Source: Mediterraneibacter gnavus ATCC 29149 | Lineage (GTDB): Bacteria > Bacillota > Clostridia > Lachnospirales > Lachnospiraceae | Length of the DNA: 64,000 nucleotides | Direction of reading: 5' to 3' | NCBI RefSeq assembly: GCF_008121495.1 | Contig: NZ_CP043051.1 | Span: 2,189,001 to 2,253,000 of the forward strand | The notes under the pieces: model-generated | The model's input: the letters and a program-made list of their open reading frames with translations, nothing else | What the model was told of the DNA's origin: nothing | Databases searched by the model: none | Shown: piece by piece, positions 27,470 through 34,899 of the stretch | How the letters are laid out: every line of letters begins with the position of its first letter | How positions within the stretch are numbered: position 1 is the first letter of the stretch | Translations under genes and position numbers: made by a program

Positions 27470-27666
27470 GCACAGCCGTTTCTGTTTACAGCAAGCATGG
27501 AAGCAAAAATCACAGCTTCTGTATAAGTGTCGCAGTTAAAAACATGTTCTGGTTTTATTTCATCGATTTGACATTGCGGTGTTTCGCGGTCTAGATCGTG
27601 AATTTCTCCAGTGTTTTTGTTTAAAACAAATTGCTTTCCGTTAAAAGGTGAATTACAACGTCTCAT
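27439..27666 (-). CDS. Opposite-strand small Cys-rich protein, 75 residues
   Basis: The start at MRRCNSPFNGKQF follows AAGGAGCGATTTT, and a longer reading lacks a site. The text contains VLNKNTGEIHDLD, and the cysteines include a CAYC near the end, suggesting a small metal-binding fold. It is the only leftward gene in the early region and has its own promoter (27716-27744), so it can be read in the lysogen. Such morons often protect the host or block other phages. The function here is unknown. Confidence 0.65.
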   Translation of the reverse strand: MRRCNSPFNGKQFVLNKNTGEIHDLDRETPQCQIDEIKPEHVFNCDTYTEAVIFASMLAVNRNGCAYCMPEKNRG

Positions 27667-27715
27667 AAAATCGCTCCTTTCGTAATACTCAGGCATGGCA
27701 GTGCCCTGTATTTAC

Positions 27716-27744
27716 AGTATAGGAGATAAACGAAAAGAAAGCAA
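27716..27744 (-). promoter_or_regulatory. Promoter of the opposite-strand early gene
   Basis: On the minus strand: TTGCTT (complement of 27739-27744), 17 bp, TATACT (complement of 27716-27721). It lies about 50 bp before the ATG at 27666. Confidence 0.6.
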
Positions 27745-27792
27745 TCCCGCCACGGAGGTTACGACGGCAATAAAAATAGGAGGTAAAAGGTA

Positions 27793-28566
27793 TTGAATGA
27801 ATTATTTGCAATCAACACAGACGGTAGCGAACCAACCGTATCTGCCAGAGATCTTCATAAGGCTCTTGGGATCAGAAAAAGATTTTCCGAATGGTTCGAA
27901 AAGAATTCGCAAGGATTTATTGAGAATGAGGATTTCTCCAACCCGTACCTGAAAGTACGAGTTCAGATCGAGGGTGGAAGAGAAGTACAGAGAGAGGTTG
28001 AAGATTTTGATTTGTCAGTAGACATGGCAAAGCACATCTGCCTAATGAGCAGAACTGACAAAGGGAGAGAATGCAGACAAAGATTAATTGACCTCGAAAA
28101 AGCATGGAACACACCAGAACAGGTAATGGCAAGAGCCTTAAAGACGGCAGGAAAGACCATTGACAGCCTAAAAGACAGGTGCAAATTCCTCGGAGGGCAG
28201 GTTGTGGAACAGCAGAAATTGATCGAGGAAATGACACCAAAAGCGAACTATGTTGACCATATTCTGGAATCAAAATCGTTGGTAGCAACTACGCAGATCG
28301 CCAAAGACTATGGAATGTCAGCGGTGCGATTTAACCGGATTCTGAACGATATGAAAATCCAGTACAAGGTTAATAAACAGTGGGTGCTCTACTCAAAATA
28401 TCAGAATTGCGGCTATGTGCATAGTAAAACAATCGATATTACAAGGAGCAACGGAGATCCGGATGTAACAATGCAGACGCAGTGGACACAGAAAGGGCGC
28501 TTGTTTTTATACGAGGAGCTTAAGAAAAACGGCATCTATCCAGTAATTGAGCTGAACGCAGCATAA
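27793..28566 (+). CDS. Phage antirepressor (AntA/KilAC type)
   Basis: This 257-residue protein has an N-terminal AntA/AntB domain (VSARDLHKALGIRKRFSEWFEK, IENEDFSN, FDLSVDMAKHICLMSRTDKGRECRQRLIDLEK). A C-terminal KilAC-type DNA-binding part follows (VATTQIAKDYGMSAVRFNRILNDMKIQYKVNKQWVLY). Such proteins bind or displace the CI repressor and start lytic growth. The start is TTG, 10 nt after AGGAGG; no ATG is usable nearby. As the local repressor lacks a protease domain, this gene is a good inducer candidate. Confidence 0.92.
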   Translation: MNELFAINTDGSEPTVSARDLHKALGIRKRFSEWFEKNSQGFIENEDFSNPYLKVRVQIEGGREVQREVEDFDLSVDMAKHICLMSRTDKGRECRQRLIDLEKAWNTPEQVMARALKTAGKTIDSLKDRCKFLGGQVVEQQKLIEEMTPKANYVDHILESKSLVATTQIAKDYGMSAVRFNRILNDMKIQYKVNKQWVLYSKYQNCGYVHSKTIDITRSNGDPDVTMQTQWTQKGRLFLYEELKKNGIYPVIELNAA

Positions 28567-28576
28567 GGAGGTACGC

Positions 28577-28735
28577 ATGAGCGATAAAGATAAAAAAGAA
28601 ATTGCAGAAATGGTAAGAAAGGCAAAGCATCTGGCAGAAAATGATCCGCAGGGATTTATGCTCGCTAAAAATAGTATAGATATTTTAAAGGCGAGATCTG
28701 ACATGGATGCAGTAGATGAAAAAGAGAATAACTAG
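28577..28735 (+). CDS. Small phage protein, 52 residues
   Basis: The reading MSDKDKKEIAEMVRKAK ends in VDEKENN and follows an AAGGAGGTACGC site, 10 bp after the antirepressor stop. It is a charged, all-helical protein with no named domain. Its place directly after the antirepressor suggests a co-expressed early regulator or helper. Confidence 0.6.
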   Translation: MSDKDKKEIAEMVRKAKHLAENDPQGFMLAKNSIDILKARSDMDAVDEKENN

Positions 28736-28787
28736 GACAACATATCTCGGACAATCCATCCAGCATACATAGTAGAGAGGTGATTTT

Positions 28788-28901
28788 ATGAAGCCAGATA
28801 TGGAAAAAATCATGCAAGTGTTGATATCTCTTATCGAAGAACAGGAACATGTGAAAATTGATTACACACTCGAAAAGAGGACAGAAGAGGAAACCGCCTA
28901 G
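28788..28901 (+). CDS. Small phage protein, 37 residues
   Basis: The frame MKPDMEKIMQVLISLI ends in EEETA and follows GAGAGGTGATTTT. It is a short acidic helix with no known family. Support comes only from the ribosome site and its place in a tight run of early genes. Confidence 0.45.
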   Translation: MKPDMEKIMQVLISLIEEQEHVKIDYTLEKRTEEETA

Positions 28902-28923
28902 GCGGTAGAAGGGAGGACAAGCT

Positions 28924-29109
28924 ATGAAAAGGCTAACAGTAAACAAGATCGAGAAATTTATCCAGACACTGGAATCCACAGAAAGGCTTGGTTGGTATTC
29001 TGAGGAGCAAAAGTTGCACGCAATCGCCTGTTTAAACAATTACTGCAGGGAACTGGAGTATCAAGGAAGAAAATCCGTGAAATTAAAGGAGGAAGAACAT
29101 GGAAATTAA
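28924..29109 (+). CDS. Small phage protein, 61 residues
   Basis: MKRLTVNKIEKFIQTLESTERLGWYSEEQ starts this basic-helical protein after GGGAGGACAAGCT. Its stop overlaps the next start by 11 bp, implying coupled translation. No domain is recognised. Confidence 0.6.
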   Translation: MKRLTVNKIEKFIQTLESTERLGWYSEEQKLHAIACLNNYCRELEYQGRKSVKLKEEEHGN

Positions 29110-29287
29110 AGGAACTTACCATTGCCAGACTACTCAACAGCCCAACGCTTTAAACAGTTGGGATATCCGGTCAGTCTCCGTAGAGCTGCCAGAAGAAAAG
29201 GACAAGCCTTACTGGATCAGAGCTGGAGTGGCAGTGATCGGGTTTATCTTGGTGATGCTGGCGTGGTATCTAGCAGTCGGGTATTAA
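29099..29287 (+). CDS. Small membrane protein, 62 residues
   Basis: It is polar for the first 40 residues, then has a single hydrophobic span (AGVAVIGFILVMLAWYLAVGY) at the very C-terminus, so it is likely tail-anchored with the N-part in the cytosol. The GGAGGAAGAAC site lies inside the preceding gene. An early phage membrane protein of this kind may act in exclusion or replication docking. The role is unknown. Confidence 0.6.
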   Translation: MEIKGTYHCQTTQQPNALNSWDIRSVSVELPEEKDKPYWIRAGVAVIGFILVMLAWYLAVGY

Positions 29288-29291
29288 AAAA

Positions 29292-29326
29292 GAGTGCTGT
29301 CACAGGGCGGCAACCCTCGAGCACTC
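29292..29326 (+). other. Two-tier RNA hairpin before the repeat gene
   Basis: GAGTGCT (29292-29298) pairs with AGCACTC (29320-29326), and an inner AGGG/CCCT pair extends it. No T-run follows, so it is more likely a processing or stability element than a terminator. Confidence 0.4.
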
Positions 29327-29373
29327 AAGAAATTAAATCATTTAAATTGTAGACGAAAAGGAGAGAAATGTAA

Positions 29374-30030
29374 ATGAAAAAATTTGAATTAACCAGAGAA
29401 TTTGTAACTTTTTTAGGAAAGAAGCTCTTTAGAATCAAGGCTCTTGTGTCGTTTGGTGACGTAAAAGAAGGAGAATTGGGTGGCCTTGTAGAGAAAGAAG
29501 AGAACCTTGATCAGTCCGGTAACGCTTGGGTATACGGTAACGCTCAGGTATCCGGTGACGCTTGGGTATGCGGTGACGCTCAGGTATACGGTGACGCTCG
29601 GGTATGCGGTAACGCTTGGGTATACGGTAACGCTCAGGTATACGGTGACGCTCGGGTATACGGTGACGCTCGGGTATACGGTAACGCTTGGGTATACGGT
29701 AACGCTTGGGTATACGGTAACGCTTGGGTATACGGTAACGCTTGGGTATGCGGTGACGCTCAGGTATACGGTGACGCTTGGGTATGCGGTAACGCTTGGG
29801 TTCAAAACTGCCGCGATTATTCTGCTACAAGCTGTTTCGGGTCAGAAAATAGGACGACAACATTTTTCCGCACGAAAGACGGCGGAATCAGCGTGAGATG
29901 TGGATGTTTTTACGGAACACTTAATGAATTTAGAGAAAAGGTGAAAGAACGGCACGGAGACAGCCGGACTGCAAAGGAATATTTGATGTTAGCAGATTTG
30001 ATGGAGTTTAGATTTCCCAAGGATGAGTAG
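29374..30030 (+). CDS. Repeat-coded left-handed beta-helix phage protein
   Basis: This 218-residue protein has about 48 normal residues, then 16 hexapeptide units of the form G(N/D)A(W/Q/R)V(Y/C/S), then a globular C-terminal part of about 75 residues (FFRTKDGGISVRCGCFYG). Hexapeptide repeats with a small residue every sixth place predict a left-handed parallel beta-helix, here about five turns. GGAGAGAAATGTAA precedes the ATG. Related repeat proteins occur in many Firmicutes phages with no assigned job. Open frames on both other readings of the repeat are artefacts of its 18-bp period. Confidence 0.8.
   Translation: MKKFELTREFVTFLGKKLFRIKALVSFGDVKEGELGGLVEKEENLDQSGNAWVYGNAQVSGDAWVCGDAQVYGDARVCGNAWVYGNAQVYGDARVYGDARVYGNAWVYGNAWVYGNAWVYGNAWVCGDAQVYGDAWVCGNAWVQNCRDYSATSCFGSENRTTTFFRTKDGGISVRCGCFYGTLNEFREKVKERHGDSRTAKEYLMLADLMEFRFPKDE
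29518..29805 (+). repeat. Sixteen 18-bp tandem repeats
   Basis: The unit is GGTAACGCTTGGGTATAC with a few changes. Variation is confined to three spots per unit: AAC/GAC (Asn/Asp), TGG/CAG/CGG (Trp/Gln/Arg) and TAC/TGC/TCC (Tyr/Cys/Ser). The array is exactly in frame, so unit gain or loss keeps the gene open. Confidence 0.95.
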
Positions 30031-30041
30031 GAGGATAAGCA

Positions 30042-30305
30042 ATGGATAGAAAGAAAATGCATAAACTTTTGGACTTAGTTCTTGATATCCACGAGCGTGG
30101 AATAGGTGAGAACGGGTATCCGTACGTAAGCGTTGAATTTTCGAATTACGGTAGCAGAATATTTTTATGCGCACAAGAAAACGGATTTGTTGCTGATGGA
30201 AATTACGATTTGTTTGACGGGATTGCAACAGATAAGCAACTAGATGATGCAATCGTTTTGGCAAAAGTATTACTGGAAAAAGCAGTAGATATGGTGGGTA
30301 AATAA
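30042..30305 (+). CDS. Hypothetical phage protein, 87 residues
   Basis: It begins MDRKKMHKLLDLVLDIHERG after an AGGAGGATAAGC site, 11 bp past the beta-helix gene. It is a small alpha/beta protein (YPYVSVEFSNYGSRIFLCAQENG) with no recognised family. Confidence 0.65.
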   Translation: MDRKKMHKLLDLVLDIHERGIGENGYPYVSVEFSNYGSRIFLCAQENGFVADGNYDLFDGIATDKQLDDAIVLAKVLLEKAVDMVGK

Positions 30306-30306
30306 T

Positions 30307-30453
30307 ATGTGCGGATATACAGAAGAACTGGAAGAAATAACAGATCAAGAAGCGGCTGAAAAAGACAGATATTTTAGGGTGCGCAAAAGGCACTATCAGA
30401 ATTATTGTGATTTTATGGAGGAAATAACAAGTGGCAACATTATACGAGATTGA
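30307..30453 (+). CDS. Small phage protein, 48 residues
   Basis: The reading MCGYTEELEEITDQEAAEKD ends in TSGNIIRD. It overlaps the stop of the previous gene's neighbourhood by position only (1-bp gap) and runs 23 bp into the next gene. The ribosome site (GGTGGGTAA) is weak. No domain is recognised, and coding is plausible but not certain. Confidence 0.45.
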   Translation: MCGYTEELEEITDQEAAEKDRYFRVRKRHYQNYCDFMEEITSGNIIRD

Positions 30454-30895
30454 CGAAGAGATTTTAAATTGTGTAGATCAGGAAACAGGAGAGATTATCG
30501 ACCCGGAAAAGCTGGCACAGTTGCAGATGGATTTTGATAAAAAGGTAGAGGGAATTGCTCTCTGGATCAAAAACCTCTTATCTGATGCAGAAGCAATCAA
30601 GGCAGAGAAAAACAAACTGGCTGACCGCCAGAAAACATGTGAAAACAAGGCAAGAAACTTGAAAGAATACCTGTCTGGTTATTTATGTGGTGAAAAATTT
30701 AAGACACCAAGAGTCAGCATTTCTTATCGAAAATCAGAGAGTGTAGAAGTGCAAGACGTTTCAAAGCTGGATGAAGAATACTTGAAGTTCACTGATCCAG
30801 AAGTGGACAAGACCAAGGTGAAAAAAGCCCTGAAAGATGGGGTTGAACTCTCTGGCGTTGTATTGGTGCAGAATAATAATATTCAGATTCGGTAG
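30431..30895 (+). CDS. Siphovirus Gp157 family protein
   Basis: This 154-residue protein matches the Gp157 group: LYEIDEEILNCVDQETGEIIDPE at the start, a long coiled coil (AEAIKAEKNKLADRQKTCENKARNLKEYL), then SYRKSESVEV and VKKALKDGVELSGV. The family is linked to phage resistance and recombination modules, with no proven biochemical activity. The start is GTG with GGAGG about 9 nt upstream. It leads the recombination cassette. Confidence 0.9.
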   Translation: MATLYEIDEEILNCVDQETGEIIDPEKLAQLQMDFDKKVEGIALWIKNLLSDAEAIKAEKNKLADRQKTCENKARNLKEYLSGYLCGEKFKTPRVSISYRKSESVEVQDVSKLDEEYLKFTDPEVDKTKVKKALKDGVELSGVVLVQNNNIQIR

Positions 30896-30904
30896 GGTGG
30901 AAAT

Positions 30905-31447
30905 ATGGAATTTAGGACATTAAAAGCGAATGAGATTGAATGCCGTATCGCAACGGTGAAGAGTAATGGGATATCGCTGCTACTATATAAAGACGCAAGG
31001 TGCGACATGAATATCTTGGATGAAACTGTAGGAAAGTTAAATTGGAAAAGAGAACACAGCAGAGACAACGCAAACTGCACCGTGAGTATATGGGATAACG
31101 ATAAAGGCATCTGGGTTCCAAAAGAAGACACGGGAACAGAAAGCTTTACCGAAAAAGAAAAGGGTCTTGCATCTGACAGCTTTAAGAGAGCTTGCTTTAA
31201 TTGGGGAATTGGGAGAGAGTTGTATACTGCCCCATTTATCTGGATTCCATCTGACTGGTGCGAAATAAAAGCTTCTGGCAGGAAAGATCAGAGAGGAAAT
31301 GATGTTTTAACGTGCTACGACAAGTTTTCGGTGGAAAAAATATTATATGATGAAAATCGCTGTATTTCCGCAATTTCCATTGTTAAATTACTTAAAAATG
31401 GTGGAAAAGTCAGAGTTTTTGTTGCTGATAACAGGGAGAAAAAATGA
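30905..31447 (+). CDS. Rad52/Sak-like single-strand annealing protein
   Basis: This 180-residue protein carries the RAD52-type core: VGKLNWKREHS ... LASDSFKRACFNWGIGRELYTAPFIW. Phage members (Sak type) form rings that anneal complementary strands in recombination and replication restart. It lies between Gp157 and the NinB-like gene. The ATG follows TAGGGTGGAAAT. Assignment rests on the core motif, and the C-terminal third is not conserved. Confidence 0.82.
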   Translation: MEFRTLKANEIECRIATVKSNGISLLLYKDARCDMNILDETVGKLNWKREHSRDNANCTVSIWDNDKGIWVPKEDTGTESFTEKEKGLASDSFKRACFNWGIGRELYTAPFIWIPSDWCEIKASGRKDQRGNDVLTCYDKFSVEKILYDENRCISAISIVKLLKNGGKVRVFVADNREKK

Positions 31448-31983
31448 AATTTACAGGAAAATTAAAAGGCCGTTTGATAGATTGCCACACTATCCTATTC
31501 GAATCCGTAGAGGACTTCCGACAAGCCTACGATGAACTGAAAGATTATGAGAAATTAACGCTTGAAATAAAGCCGTACAGAGCAAAGAGAAGCCTTGACG
31601 CAAACTCTTATTTGTGGGTGTTGCTGGATAAATTAGCGGAAAAGTTGGACATCACTAGGTGGCAAGCGTACCTAAATGAATTAAAATCCCACGGCGCTTT
31701 TGAGTACATACCGCTCCGGGAAAAAGACATCTATCTGGCACAGTCAGTGTTCCGGATTGTGATAGATCGTGGAGCACAGGAAGTAAAAGACCTGCAGGGA
31801 AGAGTGGAGACGCTGCACACTTTGCAGTGTTTTAAAGGCTCAAGCAAGTACAACAGCAAGGAAATGAGCCGGCTCATCAAGGGTGTGTTGGAAGATTGCA
31901 GAGAGGTCGGTATACCGGATGCAGATCTGCTGACACCAGATGAAAAAGAAGAGCTTAAGCAGAAATGGGGAATTGAACTATGA
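31444..31983 (+). CDS. NinB-like recombination protein
   Basis: This 179-residue protein has the KPYRAKRSLDANSYLWVLLDKLAEKL segment that resembles the NinB (Orf) DNA-binding helix, then a FKGSSKYNSKEMSRLIKGVLEDCREVG block common in Clostridia phages. Lambda NinB helps RecA-type loading on single strands. Start and stop overlap both neighbours by 4 bp (ATGA), showing a tightly coupled cassette. The NinB call is by resemblance. Confidence 0.7.
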   Translation: MKFTGKLKGRLIDCHTILFESVEDFRQAYDELKDYEKLTLEIKPYRAKRSLDANSYLWVLLDKLAEKLDITRWQAYLNELKSHGAFEYIPLREKDIYLAQSVFRIVIDRGAQEVKDLQGRVETLHTLQCFKGSSKYNSKEMSRLIKGVLEDCREVGIPDADLLTPDEKEELKQKWGIEL

Positions 31984-32360
31984 GCATTGATTACAGTGAC
32001 ATGGCATTCCCTAAGCCAAAGTGCAAGAAAAAGAAAAAAGGTCATCAAAGAGCATCCGGCAGACCAAAGAAGCTGTGGAGCATATTTACAGAAGATATGG
32101 ATCACTGCATGTACACCAGAGCTTACGGAGTGGAGAGGCATCACATTTTCAGCCACACATCGAAAGAAATTGAGCTTTCGGAGGATTATGGTTTTATCGC
32201 TCCATTGAGACCAGACCTGCATCCAAACGGAACAAGGGCAGGGGAGAATGCATCAAAAGTTGACCGATACTTAAGAAAACGCTGCAAAGAGTATTATTTG
32301 CAGCACTACGGAACAGAAGAGCAGTTCCGACAAGAATTTCACTATGTTAGCAAAGGGTAA
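31980..32360 (+). CDS. HNH-like phage nuclease
   Basis: This 126-residue protein is Lys-rich at the start (KPKCKKKKKGHQRASGR). It has a compact His-metal core: CMYTRAYGVERHHIF, then YGFIAPLRPDLHPNG, like the phage HNH/NinG-type nucleases that follow NinB. The double His after GVER and the later His of LHPNG would bind the metal. It is coupled to the upstream gene. The substrate is unknown, probably branched or nicked DNA in recombination. Confidence 0.7.
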   Translation: MSIDYSDMAFPKPKCKKKKKGHQRASGRPKKLWSIFTEDMDHCMYTRAYGVERHHIFSHTSKEIELSEDYGFIAPLRPDLHPNGTRAGENASKVDRYLRKRCKEYYLQHYGTEEQFRQEFHYVSKG

Positions 32361-32445
32361 CCTTTCGCTATAAATTGTAACCCGTTCATGGCTGCTGCAC
32401 AGTACGTCACAAATACCTTAAGTAAGCCAGATTCATTGTCTCCCG

Positions 32446-32464
32446 GTAATTCCGGGAGCAGAAA
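32446..32464 (+). other. GC-rich hairpin before rusA
   Basis: CTCCCGG and CCGGGAG form a 7-bp stem around TAATT, 8 bp before the AAAGGAG site of rusA. It may modulate transcription or RNA processing. The 113-bp gap holds no gene. Confidence 0.4.
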
Positions 32465-32473
32465 GGAGAATAA

Positions 32474-32884
32474 ATGGTAATTACAATTCCGGGCAAACCG
32501 GTTGGAAAAGCAAGACCGAGATTCCGCAGAGCCGGATTTAAAGTCATTACATATACGCCACCAGAAAATAAAAAGTACGAAAAGGAAGTTGCAAGGATTT
32601 ACAAGCAGAGTATAGGCGTGCTTTACACGGACATCCCTCTGAGAGTCCGAATTTTGGCGAAATTTCCGATTCCCGAGAGCTGGTCTAAGAAGAATAAGGA
32701 GAAAGCTTTAAAAGGCGAAATAAAGCCGAATAAAAAGCCGGACTTAGATAATATCGCAAAAATCATTTTAGATGGACTGAATGGAGTTGCATATACGGAC
32801 GATAAGCAGGTGACAAGTCTGGAAATCGAAAAAGTGTATTCTGATGAGCCTTGCGTGGTGGTCTATATTGCGGAGGATGAGTAA
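32474..32884 (+). CDS. rusA: RusA family Holliday junction resolvase
   Basis: This 136-residue endonuclease has the family motif KPDLDNIAKIILDGLNGVAYTDDKQV, whose Asp residues bind Mg2+, and the N-terminal GKPVGKARPRF. It resolves four-way junctions during phage recombination or packaging. AAAGGAG precedes the ATG, and its stop shares a base with the next start (TAATG). Confidence 0.95.
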   Translation: MVITIPGKPVGKARPRFRRAGFKVITYTPPENKKYEKEVARIYKQSIGVLYTDIPLRVRILAKFPIPESWSKKNKEKALKGEIKPNKKPDLDNIAKIILDGLNGVAYTDDKQVTSLEIEKVYSDEPCVVVYIAEDE

Positions 32885-33705
32885 TGGCAGAGGTTAAGTG
32901 GATCAAGATCACAACAGATATGTTTGATAATCGCAAAATCAAGCATCTGCGGAAATTACCGGACGGGAACAATATCGTCCTGATCTGGGTAATGCTACTC
33001 ACGATGGCTGGTCGGTGTAATAGTAATGGAATGGTATTTTTAACGCAAAACATCCCGTACACGCCTAAAATGCTGGCAGATGAGCTGGACTTTGAAGAGA
33101 ATACCGTGAAATTAGCCTTACAATCACTGGAGCAGCTTGAAATGATCGTGATGGACAATGGATTTTTCTCGATCCCCGGATGGGAGGAACACCAGAACGC
33201 AGAAGCGCTTGAAAAAATAAGGGAGCAGAACCGGATTAGGAAGCAAAAACAGAGGGAAAAACAAAAAATTGAGTGTGTCACGGAAATGTCACGTGACACA
33301 AGTGTGACAAATTTGGGAAGTCACGCTACAGATAAAGATAAAGAAGAAGATAAAGATATAGATAAAGAAAGAGATATAAGAGGTAATAGAGTGGATTATC
33401 AGCAAATAGCTGATATGTATAATGCCACTTGCGTGTCATTCCCTCGCTTAACACGATTGTCTGAAAAAAGAAAACGGGCAATTAAAGCAAGATTAAGAAA
33501 ATATTCCATTGATGACATTCAAAGAGTATTTGAGATCGCAGAAGAAAGCGACTTTCTAAAAGGCGAAAATAACCGGAATTGGTCAGCAACCTTTGACTGG
33601 ATGATGAATGACACGAATATGGCAAAGATTCTGGATGGGAATTATAAGAATAAAAATATAAAACCAACAAAACCGCCGGTAGGGGAATGTGGAACAGGAG
33701 AGTGA
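32884..33705 (+). CDS. Phage replisome organizer
   Basis: In this 273-residue protein, residues 1-120 match the phage replisome organizer N-terminal domain (WIKITTDMFDNRKIKHLRKLPDGNNIVLIWVMLLTMAG), a winged-helix origin-binding domain. A basic coiled linker (RIRKQKQREKQK) and a charged Asp/Lys stretch follow, and the C-terminal region (RLSEKRKRAIKARLRKYSIDDIQRVFEIAEES) is DnaD-like. It should open the phage origin and recruit host helicase. No phage loader or helicase gene is adjacent. Confidence 0.88.
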   Translation: MAEVKWIKITTDMFDNRKIKHLRKLPDGNNIVLIWVMLLTMAGRCNSNGMVFLTQNIPYTPKMLADELDFEENTVKLALQSLEQLEMIVMDNGFFSIPGWEEHQNAEALEKIREQNRIRKQKQREKQKIECVTEMSRDTSVTNLGSHATDKDKEEDKDIDKERDIRGNRVDYQQIADMYNATCVSFPRLTRLSEKRKRAIKARLRKYSIDDIQRVFEIAEESDFLKGENNRNWSATFDWMMNDTNMAKILDGNYKNKNIKPTKPPVGECGTGE

Positions 33706-33709
33706 AAGA

Positions 33710-33892
33710 ATGAAAAAACAAACATTTGAAGATATCCTATACATGATTAAAAGATCGTGTGACAAACATTTTACACAAGGAACTGTTTACGATGGAATGA
33801 AACCGGAAATTGTAAGGTGTGCTACAGATATTTACATTGAGCAGATGCGACAGAACGGAGGAAAGGAAGATGAGCAGAGAAATCCTTTTTAA
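33710..33892 (+). CDS. Small phage protein, 60 residues
   Basis: The start at MKKQTFEDILYMIKRSC follows AGGAGAGTGAAAGA, 4 bp after the organizer stop; the longer reading upstream lies inside that gene. It is helical, with one Cys, and has no family. It overlaps the YopX-like gene by 23 bp. Confidence 0.55.
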   Translation: MKKQTFEDILYMIKRSCDKHFTQGTVYDGMKPEIVRCATDIYIEQMRQNGGKEDEQRNPF

Positions 33893-34316
33893 AGCAAAGA
33901 GAAAAGACAATGGAGAATGGGTGGAAGGGTATGTTGTTGCATATCCTTCTGGAAAAGTGGAAATACACAAAATTAGCAAAGAATTACCAGATATATTACT
34001 AAAATGCGAGATTGCTCCAAGTACTTTATGCCAGTACACCGGACTTACCGACAAAAACGATAAGAAGATCTGGGAGAATGATATTCTCAGATATAGTTAT
34101 GACTATGATGGAAGTCCGTTTTTAAAAGATGGCGAAGAGATAAAATATCGTGTAGGTGCTGTGTTTTGGAGCGAATGGAGGGGATCATGGGCAGTATGTG
34201 GACGAGGAAATAAAAAATGCACCAATAACGATGTTTTTAAATATAATCGGAATCCAAATAGAACGGAAGTTATCGGAAATATCTTTGATAATCCAGAGCT
34301 GTTGGAGGTGGAGTGA
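33870..34316 (+). CDS. YopX family protein
   Basis: This 148-residue protein has the YopX layout: REILFKAKRKDNGEWVEGYVV at the start, then QYTGLTDKNDKKIWENDILRY and the C-terminal TEVIGNIFDNPELLE. The family is common in Firmicutes phages and forms a beta-barrel oligomer of unknown job. The ATG at 33870 has GGAAGG upstream; an earlier in-frame start is inside the previous gene. Confidence 0.92.
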   Translation: MSREILFKAKRKDNGEWVEGYVVAYPSGKVEIHKISKELPDILLKCEIAPSTLCQYTGLTDKNDKKIWENDILRYSYDYDGSPFLKDGEEIKYRVGAVFWSEWRGSWAVCGRGNKKCTNNDVFKYNRNPNRTEVIGNIFDNPELLEVE

Positions 34317-34504
34317 TGAACGCATTAGAGAAAATCGTGGAAGAAATCGAATCCATGAAAAATGACGCCTACGAAACCTTAAAGGAAGAAAAGAAAAGAC
34401 ATGGAGCGAGCAAAACAGCAGAAGAACTGGAAAGCTATATTTATGGGCTGACTTGTGCAGTAGATATTGTGGAGAAGTATGTGGATAAGGAGAATGCGGA
34501 ATGA
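34316..34504 (+). CDS. Small phage protein, 62 residues
   Basis: MNALEKIVEEIESMKNDAYE forms a helical, acidic protein with a repeated KxxAEELESYIYGL segment. GGAGGTGGAGTG precedes the ATG, which overlaps the YopX stop. No named family. Confidence 0.6.
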   Translation: MNALEKIVEEIESMKNDAYETLKEEKKRHGASKTAEELESYIYGLTCAVDIVEKYVDKENAE

Positions 34505-34701
34505 AAATTAAAGCGTGTCCATTTTGCGGATGCCGTGACAGAAGAGTCAGAATCCGGAGAATGGGAGGCAAAGGATATAGGGTAGTGTGCGGTGCTTGCG
34601 GAGCATCTGGGCCTTATGCGGCAATTAAGGCGTGGTGGGATGACAAGATGATTGCACAGGATGCAGCAAGGCAAGGATGGAATAATAGGCAGGAGGAATA
34701 A
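34501..34701 (+). CDS. Lar-like zinc-ribbon protein, 66 residues
   Basis: ACPFCGCRD and VVCGACGASGPYA give two CxxC knuckles, followed by AIKAWWDDK and WNNR. This is the layout of Lar-family restriction alleviation proteins (CPFCG ... W..R). Lar of Rac prophage changes type I restriction-modification in favour of modification. In gut phages the family is widespread and the activity usually untested. ATGA overlap with the upstream gene. Confidence 0.75.
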   Translation: MKIKACPFCGCRDRRVRIRRMGGKGYRVVCGACGASGPYAAIKAWWDDKMIAQDAARQGWNNRQEE

Positions 34702-34702
34702 C

Positions 34703-34894
34703 ATGGACATTTTAATCACAATCGCATTCCTGACCCTTTACTACATATTGGGACTGGGAACCGTGATTACTTTAAAGACAGGATTGGAAGAGGATGTAGA
34801 GCTGGAACCGATTGACTATTTAATGGCACTATTTTTTCCACTTGTGCCGTTTGTGGTGTTTTTGGACTGGATAGTGCGGAAATTATGGAGGTAA
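34703..34894 (+). CDS. Small membrane protein, 63 residues
   Basis: Two hydrophobic stretches (ILITIAFLTLYYILGLGTVITL and YLMALFFPLVPFVVFLDWIV) form a hairpin in the membrane. Start at 34703 after AGGAGGAATAAC. A phage early membrane protein, function unknown. Confidence 0.6.
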   Translation: MDILITIAFLTLYYILGLGTVITLKTGLEEDVELEPIDYLMALFFPLVPFVVFLDWIVRKLWR

Positions 34895-34899
34895 AAAAG

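Noticed and set aside
29518..29805. Diversity-generating retroelement target
   Set aside because: No reverse transcriptase, no template copy, and changes are not adenine-specific. Plain tandem repeat evolution explains it.
29413..29896. Open frames on the opposite strand and in another frame of the beta-helix gene
   Set aside because: They exist only because an 18-bp repeat without stops stays open in several frames. They lack ribosome sites and end outside any operon logic.
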